Virus record (IMG/VR): IMGVR_UViG_3300030102_006128
Coordinates: 1-20,888 of that record
Length of the DNA stretch: 20,888 bases
Source: a virus
Reading direction: 5' to 3' (one strand)
Below the pieces are notes generated by a model. That model worked only from the letters and a program-made list of their open reading frames with translations. It did not search any database and was not told where the DNA came from. How positions within the stretch are numbered: the first letter of the stretch is position 1; every line of letters starts with the position of its first letter. This document shows, piece after piece, positions 12,394 through 18,129 of the stretch. A program made the position numbers and the translations under genes.

Positions 12394-12417
12394 AGGGCAT
12401 ACTAAGTTAATAAACAA
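12389..12417 (-). promoter_or_regulatory. Leftward promoter candidate for the initiator-like gene
   Basis: On the minus strand TTGTTT (12417-12412), 17 bp, TATATT (12394-12389) is a good sigma-70-like promoter, 35 bases before the ATG at 12354. It shares the TATATT box with the promoter candidates at 9493 and 11724. Confidence 0.55.
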
Positions 12418-12434
12418 CATAATGGAGTACTAAG

Positions 12435-13280
12435 ATGAAGGTTTATTCAGACCTATCCAACAAAGATTATCATTCTTTGAATAGCCACATATCAAGTTCA
12501 TTTATTAAGAACGTGGCAAAACACTCAGTAGCTAAGGCACTGGAACCAAGCAAGCCATCACCAGCTCTTTTGTTTGGAGATGCCATGCACACATATTTTG
12601 AAGACAGAGAAGCATTTCATGCAAGATTCAAAGTATTCAAGGACTCAAAGATCATTGAACAAATAATGGAGAAGAGGCCAGACATAATTAATCCAAGCAT
12701 GACAAAAGAGTATAAGAGCTATAAAAACGATTTTATGTGCTCTCTTGGAGAACATCAAGAAGTGATTTCTGAAGAAGACATGGAAAAAATACAGCTCATG
12801 TACAATTCAGCTATGGACAACGGTGGACTAAAACAAGTCTATAGTCAAGTTGATCATGATCAAATGTGGGACGAATATTCTTTTGTGACAGATCAAGAGG
12901 ATTTATATGGATTGAATTACAGAGTAAGGCCAGATAGGCTTCTTGTAGACTCTGATGGAAATCCAAAGGGGATCATTGATTGGAAGTCTTGTAGAGACGC
13001 TTCAATGAAAGCGTTTAGATCAGACTTCTGGAGATTCAGATATGACCTACAAGCAGTTTTTTACTGTGAAGTATTAGGTGTTGATGTACAAGATTTTTAC
13101 TATGTTGCAATAGAAAAGGAATTTCCATATAATACTGCTGTCTATTCTTTAGACCAAGAAACTGCGATAAGCGCCGCAAAAGAACTAAGTGAACTAAAGC
13201 AGCGTATAGCAGACTGGAAGAAAAACCCAACGCAAGCTAATATTGGTTTGCCTAACTCAAATGAAATAATACTACTATGA
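12435..13280 (+). CDS. RecE/Cas4-like PD-(D/E)XK exonuclease
   Basis: A 281-residue protein with the RecB-family nuclease motifs in order: LLFGDAMHTYFED with H52, RVRPDRLL with D167, GIIDWKS with D182-x-K184, and YDLQAVFY with Q206 and Y210. The N-terminus (YSDLSNKDYHSLNSHISSS) matches the phage RecE-like/DUF3799 group. It would resect double-stranded DNA to leave single strands for recombination. The gene just after it, overlapping as ATGA, looks like a matching annealing protein, as in RecE-RecT pairs. It has a GGAG SD. A 14-bp palindrome (TTGATCATGATCAA, 12850-12863) lies within the gene. Confidence 0.8.
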   Translation: MKVYSDLSNKDYHSLNSHISSSFIKNVAKHSVAKALEPSKPSPALLFGDAMHTYFEDREAFHARFKVFKDSKIIEQIMEKRPDIINPSMTKEYKSYKNDFMCSLGEHQEVISEEDMEKIQLMYNSAMDNGGLKQVYSQVDHDQMWDEYSFVTDQEDLYGLNYRVRPDRLLVDSDGNPKGIIDWKSCRDASMKAFRSDFWRFRYDLQAVFYCEVLGVDVQDFYYVAIEKEFPYNTAVYSLDQETAISAAKELSELKQRIADWKKNPTQANIGLPNSNEIILL

Positions 13281-13714
13281 GCCAAGATAACACAAAACTC
13301 AGAGAACTTGCCGACAGATACAATCTTACAGGCAAAGACTTTTTCAAGAACCCTAGTCAGAAATTTGTAATCATTACAAGGACTGGCGTAGAGAAGATCA
13401 TGCAAAAAGATAATATTCAGGTCACTTGTGAAGTGGTTCCTGAACTAACAGAAAATCAAGAAAATTGCTGCGTCAAAGCTACTGCACAAAAAGTAGACAA
13501 AGATGGTGTAATTTACTTTGTTGAATCTTTTGGTACTTCTAATCATTATAACTATCCTGTAAAGGTTAGTAAGAAATCTGGTAAGCCATTACCTCATTAT
13601 CCTGTTGAGGTAGCGGAAAAAAGAGCTAAGGCTCGTGCAATATTGCAACTTACTGGATTTTATTCAGAGGGCATATACTCTGAAGATGAGATAAATCAAG
13701 AAGAAGATGTATAA
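13277..13714 (+). CDS. Possible single-strand annealing/recombination protein
   Basis: A 145-residue protein. The middle (KFVIITRTGVEKIMQKDNIQ) and the segment YPVEVAEKRAKARAILQLTG, then FYSEGIYSEDEI, resemble phage recombination proteins in which an 'AEKRA..RA' helix ends the DNA-binding core (ERF/Rad52-like families). It is smaller than RecT or ERF. Linkage supports the call: it overlaps the exonuclease stop as ATGA. The C-terminus is acidic (INQEEDV). No catalytic motif is needed for annealing. Without a profile search the family is not certain. Confidence 0.5.
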   Translation: MSQDNTKLRELADRYNLTGKDFFKNPSQKFVIITRTGVEKIMQKDNIQVTCEVVPELTENQENCCVKATAQKVDKDGVIYFVESFGTSNHYNYPVKVSKKSGKPLPHYPVEVAEKRAKARAILQLTGFYSEGIYSEDEINQEEDV

Positions 13715-13728
13715 ACTTTCAATTTAAA

Positions 13729-13818
13729 ATGAAAGTTGCAATAATTATAACCCTCGTCATCATTTCGATGGTGGTGGGGGTATCTCATGCGTATGAGCGC
13801 CAAAGCAAAAGGCCGTAG
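13729..13818 (+). CDS. Possible 29-aa signal-peptide-like small membrane peptide
   Basis: Reads MKVAIIITLVIISMVVGVSH, then AYERQSKRP. A Lys at position 2, a hydrophobic core of about 15 residues and a VSHA-YE cleavage-like site look like a signal peptide or membrane anchor. The leader AATTTAAA is of the A/T-rich type common in this window. It overlaps the next gene by 32 nt in another frame and fills an otherwise empty 72-bp gap. Its small size leaves it uncertain. Confidence 0.35.
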   Translation: MKVAIIITLVIISMVVGVSHAYERQSKRP

Positions 13819-14218
13819 AACTATAATCAAAGCTATCGAGCTCTTTAAAAATAAGGGCATGATCGTTGATGAAGTTGAACTAACTGGACGCTTTCGTAAG
13901 TCTAAAGACCTTTTCTCAGGACTATGCACCAAATGCTGGAAACTTGACTGTGAGCATGTTTTAGAATATACATTTGATGGTTTTGATTTGATAGCTATGG
14001 ACGGTAGTAACGTTTGGCTTGTTCAGGTTAAGACTAATAAACCACCCACACAAAAACCATACATTCGTTTTGCGAAAAAATTCGCAGGTAAGTATATTCG
14101 TGTCCTTGCTATGACGTGGTATGACAGAAAAGGATGGGTATTGCATACTTTCAACAAGGATGGAACAGTAACCAAAAACGATTTAAGAAATAAAAAAAAT
14201 GCGAAGAAAAATGACTAA
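13787..14218 (+). CDS. Holliday-junction-resolvase-like nuclease with a Cys/His cluster
   Basis: A 143-residue protein with a PD-(D/E)XK pattern of the resolvase/VRR type: basic N-terminal helix (RRTIIKAIELFKNKGMIVDE with E29), then FDLIAMDGSNVWLVQVKTNK with D67 and Q80-V-K82. Between them is LCTKCWKLDCEHVLE: Cys47, Cys50, Cys55 and His57 could bind zinc, which is not usual for such small nucleases. GGGGG six bases before ATG 13787 supports this start. It lies in the recombination/replication operon, suggesting branch cleavage or DNA repair. The end overlaps the next gene. Substrate unknown. Confidence 0.6.
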   Translation: MRMSAKAKGRRTIIKAIELFKNKGMIVDEVELTGRFRKSKDLFSGLCTKCWKLDCEHVLEYTFDGFDLIAMDGSNVWLVQVKTNKPPTQKPYIRFAKKFAGKYIRVLAMTWYDRKGWVLHTFNKDGTVTKNDLRNKKNAKKND

Positions 14219-14438
14219 GAATGAACTTGCAATATTGAAACTATTAAATGAGAACAAAAAAGCCACCTATGCTGAAATAGAACCTAAGATGGAACTGGAA
14301 AACCACGATAAATATTGGACTACATTTTCTACGATATGTAGTTTAATATCTTCAGGTGTAATCGTTTCTAATAACAAATATCCATCTGATTATTCTTTAA
14401 CATCGTATGGAAAGGTTAAGGTAAAAGAACTGTTATGA
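14211..14438 (+). CDS. Small winged-helix-like protein
   Basis: A 75-residue protein (MTKNELAILKLLNENKKATY...). It reads as a compact winged helix: helix 1 NELAILKLLNEN, helix 2 YAEIEPKME, recognition helix TFSTICSLISSG, and a wing SNNKYPSDYSLTSYGK. The start ATG at 14211 overlaps the previous stop; an ATG at 14199 adds four residues (MRRK) and is possible. The stop overlaps the helicase ATG as ATGA. It may regulate the operon or assist loading of the helicase; neither is shown. Confidence 0.65.
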   Translation: MTKNELAILKLLNENKKATYAEIEPKMELENHDKYWTTFSTICSLISSGVIVSNNKYPSDYSLTSYGKVKVKELL

Positions 14439-15685
14439 AGCGTAATGACATGATGCACTTGGAGGAAGTGCTGATTGGTACGCTAATATCTTATAGAGAA
14501 TTTAGAGACCTTATATTCAATACGTTAGATGCTACCTATTTTCACTACCTTCGACCTGTATATTTAGAGGCTTGCAGACAGCATGCAGAGGGAACAGTAT
14601 TCAATGAAGATACTCTGGCTGCTAAAATAGAGGGCATGAACATTGATGAGTTTTATGCACTCATGATGATGCACGTTGCATCTGAAGATGAGACTAGAGC
14701 ATATCTAAAAACTCTGAAAGATACTACTGATAAGAACAGATTAAGATATTCGCTAAAGCATGTCAGTGATGTAGCTAATAGTCCAACCACTACAATGGAC
14801 GATCTATTAGTAGAAATTGATAAACTCAATCAGACAGTAGATGACGCATCGCAAAAAATCGCTTTGACTCCATCTGAAATATTAGAGCGTGAAATGAATG
14901 AGCCTAAAAAAGAGAAGCTGATCACTGGTGTGCATAAATTAGATGATGGTCTACATAAAGATGTTGGACTCCATAGAGGTGATATAAATATTGTTTTAGC
15001 TGACTCTGGTCATGGTAAGACTCAATGGGCAACTTTTTTAGCAAGTAAACTTGCTCAACAAGGCTATCAAGGTCTGTGGTTTCAGATGGAAGACTATGAT
15101 GTCAATACTGCTAAACAGCTTGGCTTGATGGTTGGATACGAAGCTGATAACGTAAGGATCATTGATTCTGTAGATGATATAGACGAGATCAAACGTATGT
15201 GCAGGCTAAACAAAATGGATTATGGTCTTGACTTTGTAGTCATAGATTATATTCAAGAAGTATATGCTCAAGGCAGGTTTGATAGCAGGACGCTAGAAAT
15301 TCAATATGTAACTAAGGTTATGAAGGATATTGCTAAACAGCTCAATGTGTTGGTAATCGTTCCTAGTCAAGTTACTATAAACTCATTAAATAGGTCTGGT
15401 TGGAGCTTAACTCCAAAGTATAAAGACGCACAATGGGCACAGGCTATAAAGAACGTAGCTCATTGTATGACATCAGTGTTTAGACCAAACATGGTTCAGT
15501 CTTTAGTAACCACAGATCACGAAGGATACTTAGCTGTAAAAGGCAGAAAAGATGGTGAAATTTTTGACTATCAATCAGTCTTTGTAAAGCTAGTAAAAAC
15601 AAGAAGAGGCCAACTTTCTCACAATTTTATGCACATGATCCATAATGGAGACATGGGACTTGAAGTTGCTAAATCAAAGATTTGA
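14435..15685 (+). CDS. DnaB-type replicative helicase
   Basis: A 416-residue protein with the two-part structure of DnaB-family helicases: an N-terminal helical domain (LEEVLIGTLISYREFRDLIF, residues about 9-100), a linker, and a RecA-like domain. In it, GLHRGDINIVLADSGHGKTQ holds Walker A (ADSGHGKT, 189-196), LWFQMEDYD has the catalytic Glu (219), DFVVIDYIQEV has Walker B (about 266-271) with the DnaB-like 'DYIQ', and VLVIVPSQV matches motif H3. It unwinds DNA at the phage fork. It follows a small winged-helix gene with an ATGA overlap. No primase gene is seen in the window. Confidence 0.88.
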   Translation: MKRNDMMHLEEVLIGTLISYREFRDLIFNTLDATYFHYLRPVYLEACRQHAEGTVFNEDTLAAKIEGMNIDEFYALMMMHVASEDETRAYLKTLKDTTDKNRLRYSLKHVSDVANSPTTTMDDLLVEIDKLNQTVDDASQKIALTPSEILEREMNEPKKEKLITGVHKLDDGLHKDVGLHRGDINIVLADSGHGKTQWATFLASKLAQQGYQGLWFQMEDYDVNTAKQLGLMVGYEADNVRIIDSVDDIDEIKRMCRLNKMDYGLDFVVIDYIQEVYAQGRFDSRTLEIQYVTKVMKDIAKQLNVLVIVPSQVTINSLNRSGWSLTPKYKDAQWAQAIKNVAHCMTSVFRPNMVQSLVTTDHEGYLAVKGRKDGEIFDYQSVFVKLVKTRRGQLSHNFMHMIHNGDMGLEVAKSKI

Positions 15686-15742
15686 TTTTACTTAGTGAGC
15701 CTCATATATTTAAACTTAACATTTAATATAAATACAAGAAAA

Positions 15743-16033
15743 ATGGCGACAATAATCAATGCGTCTATAGACGTAACAAAAATCCCAAAAGAATCGTTAA
15801 TCAAAGGTAAGAAAGGCACATACGCTAATGTTACTGTGTTTATTAACGATGAAACTAGGTTCGGCAATAATGCAAGTATTGCTATGAGTATGTCCAAAGA
15901 AGAAAGAGAAGCAGGACAGGAAAAAATTTGGCTTGGCAATGGTCGAGTAGTTTTTACAGATGGTGAAGTAGCTCTAGCAGATAGAGAAGAAAGTGCCCCT
16001 TCTAAAGTAGAAGAAGAGGCATTACCCTTCTGA
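15743..16033 (+). CDS. Putative single-stranded DNA-binding protein with SSB-like tail
   Basis: A 96-residue protein (MATIINASIDVTKIPKESLI...). The first 75 residues look beta-rich (KGTYANVTVFINDETRFGNN, then EKIWLGNGRVVFTDG), fitting a small OB-fold. The C-terminal tail is acidic and ends EEEALPF, close to the SSB acidic tip (D-D-I-P-F type) that recruits partner proteins. It is encoded just after the helicase and is last before a terminator, so it would be abundant. ATG at 15743 follows an A-rich leader; a GTG at 15695 would add an unlikely hydrophobic extension. The OB-fold is not proven. Confidence 0.55.
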   Translation: MATIINASIDVTKIPKESLIKGKKGTYANVTVFINDETRFGNNASIAMSMSKEEREAGQEKIWLGNGRVVFTDGEVALADREESAPSKVEEEALPF

Positions 16034-16110
16034 ACTCAGGGCGATGAAATTTCTAAGTTGTTATACAAAAGACTTATGTAATGTAATTTTCATTAGTTCT
16101 CTTAGTATAT

Positions 16111-16142
16111 GGATGGGGGGTTGAAAGCCCTCATCCTTTTTT
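16111..16142 (+). terminator. Intrinsic terminator after the replication operon
   Basis: GGATGGGGG pairs with CCCTCATCC around a short loop (TTGAAAG), with one G-T pair, and is followed by TTTTTT. It is 78 bases after the stop of the SSB-like gene and before the endolysin gene, so it should end the rightward replication operon. Confidence 0.8.
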
Positions 16143-16203
16143 ATTGGTATTGATATTATCATTGTAAGTGACTAGATTTTACTATTTAACTAATCAAAAT
16201 AAT

Positions 16204-16620
16204 ATGTACTACGATTATTTTAGTATTAAAGAATTTCTTGTTGATAGAGTCATGAGCGATGTTCCGATTCATGTAGTTGACAAAATAGAGAAATATCACA
16301 AGCCTATAATCAATCCTATACGACACAAAATAGGTCAATCTATACAAGTGTCTGAAAACAGTGGTTATCGTTCAAAAGACTGGGAACTTTCTCATGGCAG
16401 GACTGGAACTAGTGAGCATACCTTTACTGGTTTGGGGGCTGTAGACTACACCTGTGCCAACATGGAGCTTCTCTTAGAGGAACTTAGAGCGTCAGACTAC
16501 AAAAGGATTTGTTATTATCCAGATCAAAAATTTATACACTGTGACCATAAAGGTGATAGATACCACGAATTTCAAGTAGATGAGGACGGAAAATGGCAAT
16601 ACAAAGGAGAAAGAAAATAA
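16204..16620 (+). CDS. Peptidase M15-type endolysin (D-Ala-D-Ala carboxypeptidase fold)
   Basis: A 138-residue protein starting MYYDYFSIKEFLVDRVMSDV; the open frame reaches a GTG at 16168, but the ATG at 16204 matches the family start. The M15 motifs are clear: SGYRS (53-57), SHGRTGTSEHTFTGLGAVDY with zinc ligands H72 and D81, and QKFIHCDHKG with the third ligand H112. Such enzymes cut peptide bonds in peptidoglycan and act as endolysins. No signal peptide is present, so release through the holin (3134-3628) is expected. It lies far from the holin genes, in the opposite transcription unit, and after the replication terminator. Confidence 0.85.
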   Translation: MYYDYFSIKEFLVDRVMSDVPIHVVDKIEKYHKPIINPIRHKIGQSIQVSENSGYRSKDWELSHGRTGTSEHTFTGLGAVDYTCANMELLLEELRASDYKRICYYPDQKFIHCDHKGDRYHEFQVDEDGKWQYKGERK

Positions 16621-16730
16621 AGACAGTCATCGTAGATAATCGAACTGATCCTAACATGAAAGTAAGAACAGTAAAGCCAATAATAATATCAAAGATTGAT
16701 AATACTGATAAAAAAAGTAAGTATCATTGA
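16593..16730 (+). CDS. Small 45-aa basic protein
   Basis: Reads MAIQRRKKIKTVIVDNRTDP, then NMKVRTVKPIIISKIDNTDK, ending KSKYH. GAGGA seven bases before the ATG is a good SD, although it lies within the end of the endolysin gene (28-nt overlap). Composition is basic with beta-like hydrophobic runs (TVIVD, KPIIISKI). No family is recognised. It ends 56 bases before a terminator hairpin. Confidence 0.5.
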   Translation: MAIQRRKKIKTVIVDNRTDPNMKVRTVKPIIISKIDNTDKKSKYH

Positions 16731-16786
16731 ATCTTTATTGATAATTGTATAGATTAGATTATTCACATTTTACAATGCGAGCATCA

Positions 16787-16827
16787 ACCCCCCAGTGCCG
16801 TAAAATGTATTTTTGGGGGGTATTTTT
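16787..16827 (+). terminator. Intrinsic terminator after the endolysin unit
   Basis: ACCCCCCA (16787-16794) pairs with TGGGGGGT (16814-16821), enclosing an inner AAAAT/ATTTT pairing, and is followed by ATTTTTT. The long loop is unusual, but the C6/G6 stem plus T-run in AT-rich DNA is a convincing terminator between the small basic gene and the DnaA-like gene. Confidence 0.7.
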
Positions 16828-16851
16828 TACTAAGAAATAACTAGATCAAAA

Positions 16852-17196
16852 ATGATAGCAGAATATATTGTAAACGAAGTCTGCGATAGATTTCAGATAA
16901 CAAAAAAAGAACTAAGAAGTAGAAAAAGATATAAGCATTTAGTAGATGCAAGGCAGGCTTGCGCTTTTGCTTTAAGAAATCTGGATTGCACCTATAAATT
17001 TATAGGAGATGTAATAAATCGTGAGAGTCATACAACTATTATCCATATTTTAAAGAAAAGACACGATAATTCGCACGAGAATCAACGTATAGCTCATAGA
17101 ATAATAAAAGAATATAAGAGCATGGCATTGCCTAAGATCAGGCGGCAGAAGCTAAATATGGAAGAGTTTTTAGAGATGGTTCAACAAATTAACTAA
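16852..17196 (+). CDS. Stand-alone DnaA domain IV-like DNA-binding protein
   Basis: A 114-residue protein matching only the C-terminal DNA-binding domain of DnaA. It opens with a helix IVNEVCDRFQITKKELRSRK, continues VDARQACAFALRNLDCTYKF, then IGDVINRESHTTIIHILKKR (about 51-70), which corresponds to the DnaA signature 'GRDHTTV..A..K'. There is no AAA+ ATPase domain. A lone domain IV could bind host DnaA boxes and compete with DnaA, or direct phage replication or transcription to such sites. It has its own unit after a terminator; the leader is A-rich. Function beyond DnaA-box-like binding is inferred. Confidence 0.8.
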   Translation: MIAEYIVNEVCDRFQITKKELRSRKRYKHLVDARQACAFALRNLDCTYKFIGDVINRESHTTIIHILKKRHDNSHENQRIAHRIIKEYKSMALPKIRRQKLNMEEFLEMVQQIN

Positions 17197-17201
17197 ATAT
17201 C

Positions 17202-17405
17202 ATGGAACTTATAAGCGTTTTACTATTTTCGTCAACAATGAGCTTTATCGGCTTTGTTTTTGGCCTATCCAAAAATATAAAAGAATCAGAAAAAGAGATT
17301 TCTGACTCATTTAGAAAAGGATACATAGATGGATATATGGACGCAGTAAGAAGAAAGGGGGATGATCCTTATTATAAAGACTTCCCAAAGATGGGAATAA
17401 ACTAA
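17202..17405 (+). CDS. Small single-pass membrane protein
   Basis: A 67-residue protein with one hydrophobic N-terminal segment (about residues 2-24, ELISVLLFSSTMSFIGFVFG) followed by a charged tail (SEKEISDSFRKGYIDGYMDA, then VRRKGDDPYYKDF). Orientation is probably N-out with a cytoplasmic tail. It follows the DnaA-like gene by five bases. Similar short phage membrane proteins are common but unnamed. The stop overlaps the convergent gene on the other strand by a few bases, and no terminator separates them. Confidence 0.65.
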   Translation: MELISVLLFSSTMSFIGFVFGLSKNIKESEKEISDSFRKGYIDGYMDAVRRKGDDPYYKDFPKMGIN

Positions 17406-17530
17406 CCTTTTTTACTACGACCAGTTCGTTTCATTGCGACCATTCTGCCATTTTTAGATCCAGTCATTCCTTTTTTTTTCTTCTTCTTTTTATCTTTGGT
17501 GTCTCCACCACCATATGAACTATAATGCAT
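17402..17530 (-). CDS. Small 42-aa Lys-rich protein
   Basis: Reads MHYSSYGGGDTKDKKKKKKK, then GMTGSKNGRMVAMKRTGRSK, ending KG. It is made almost wholly of Gly, Lys, Arg, Met and Ser. It starts four bases after the stop of the preceding small gene and is last in the leftward fibre operon. Similar G/K/M-rich mini-proteins are common in aquatic phages next to structural genes. The 9-base T-run in the plus strand makes this frame sensitive to sequencing error. No function is known. Confidence 0.55.
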   Translation of the reverse strand: MHYSSYGGGDTKDKKKKKKKGMTGSKNGRMVAMKRTGRSKKG

Positions 17531-17534
17531 AATA

Positions 17535-17690
17535 TTATTTACCTATTTTTTGTTGTGCTTTTCTATGGGCTTCAGCAAAGGAGTCGCCCATGAGCATTCT
17601 CCTACGCATAAAGTCCATGTGTGCTTTTGTGTGATGAACTGAGTGTCTACTCAGCTTTGTCTCCTGACTCTTGGTCAGTCTTTGTTTCAT
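17535..17690 (-). CDS. Small 51-aa protein of a recurrent phage type
   Basis: Reads MKQRLTKSQETKLSRHSVHH, then TKAHMDFMRRRMLMGDSFAE, ending AHRKAQQKIGK. The pattern 'L...S.HH...HM.FMR..M..G.SF.EAH..A....G' recurs, as I recall, in many phage genomes as a tiny gene near tail or lysis genes; its function is unknown. It overlaps the upstream gene by 44 nt in another frame, yet the peptide is far too patterned to be chance. Helical, basic, His- and Met-rich. Confidence 0.7.
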   Translation of the reverse strand: MKQRLTKSQETKLSRHSVHHTKAHMDFMRRRMLMGDSFAEAHRKAQQKIGK

Positions 17691-17805
17691 TATCATTTTC
17701 TAGTGCGTTTTGATAACCTTTGATAAGGTGTTGGGTTTCGTGTAATTGCATCACAAGTTGTGATTCAAACTTTTTCAATTCTTCTAGTCTTTCTTCTGCT
17801 GTCAT
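17647..17805 (-). CDS. Small 52-aa acidic helical protein
   Basis: Reads MTAEERLEELKKFESQLVMQ, then LHETQHLIKGYQNALENDNE, ending TKTDQESGDKAE. It is a single long amphipathic helix (residues 2-38) with an acidic disordered tail, likely a coiled coil. The A/T-rich leader (GTAAAATT) before ATG 17805 is the type used by its neighbours. It begins 27 bases after the stop of the 97-aa gene and overlaps the 51-aa gene. Function unknown. Confidence 0.6.
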   Translation of the reverse strand: MTAEERLEELKKFESQLVMQLHETQHLIKGYQNALENDNETKTDQESGDKAE

Positions 17806-17831
17806 AATTTTACTCGCTTAAATTATTGTTG

Positions 17832-18125
17832 TTACCAAGGGAAACCCTTGAGTGTCGTTGGGTTCTTTTGTCCATCAATCTGTGCCTGAACATTTGCTTC
17901 TATAGCATCTTTGTCGATTACCTCGTAAACCCAACCAAGAACAGTTTCCTCAGTTAGGTCTGCGTATGCTACATAATCTTTAGATGATGGGTCTGGCGTG
18001 AACCCTTCAGAACCATAGCACCTGCCTGAGTAGTCACCATCAGTTTTGCCACAGTCCCAATGGGCTACAACAACACCTTTGTCTTTATCGTTGGTGTATT
18101 CTAATGTATTTATTTTCCAATTCAT
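17832..18125 (-). CDS. Conserved phage protein next to tail fibre, function unknown
   Basis: A 97-residue protein (MNWKINTLEYTNDKDKGVVV...). The pattern W-I-LEY....-GVV-AHW, YGSEGF.PDP, Y.DLTEE.VLGWV and the end NPTTLKGFPW matches a family (possibly DUF7936) commonly found next to tail fibre genes in aquatic phages. The family has no known role; a fibre-associated or tail structural role is suggested by context. Two Cys residues (DCGKTDGDYSGRC) are present. The ATG at 18125 follows an AAATAAAATT leader, four bases after the fibre stop. Confidence 0.7.
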   Translation of the reverse strand: MNWKINTLEYTNDKDKGVVVAHWDCGKTDGDYSGRCYGSEGFTPDPSSKDYVAYADLTEETVLGWVYEVIDKDAIEANVQAQIDGQKNPTTLKGFPW

Positions 18126-18129
18126 AATT

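Noticed and set aside
12850-12863. 14-bp palindrome TTGATCATGATCAA as an operator or attachment site
   Set aside because: It lies inside the exonuclease coding sequence, encodes ordinary residues and has no second copy; chance remains likely.
16054-16134. 26-codon plus-strand ORF starting MKFLSC
   Set aside because: It runs through the terminator hairpin and has no convincing leader or composition.
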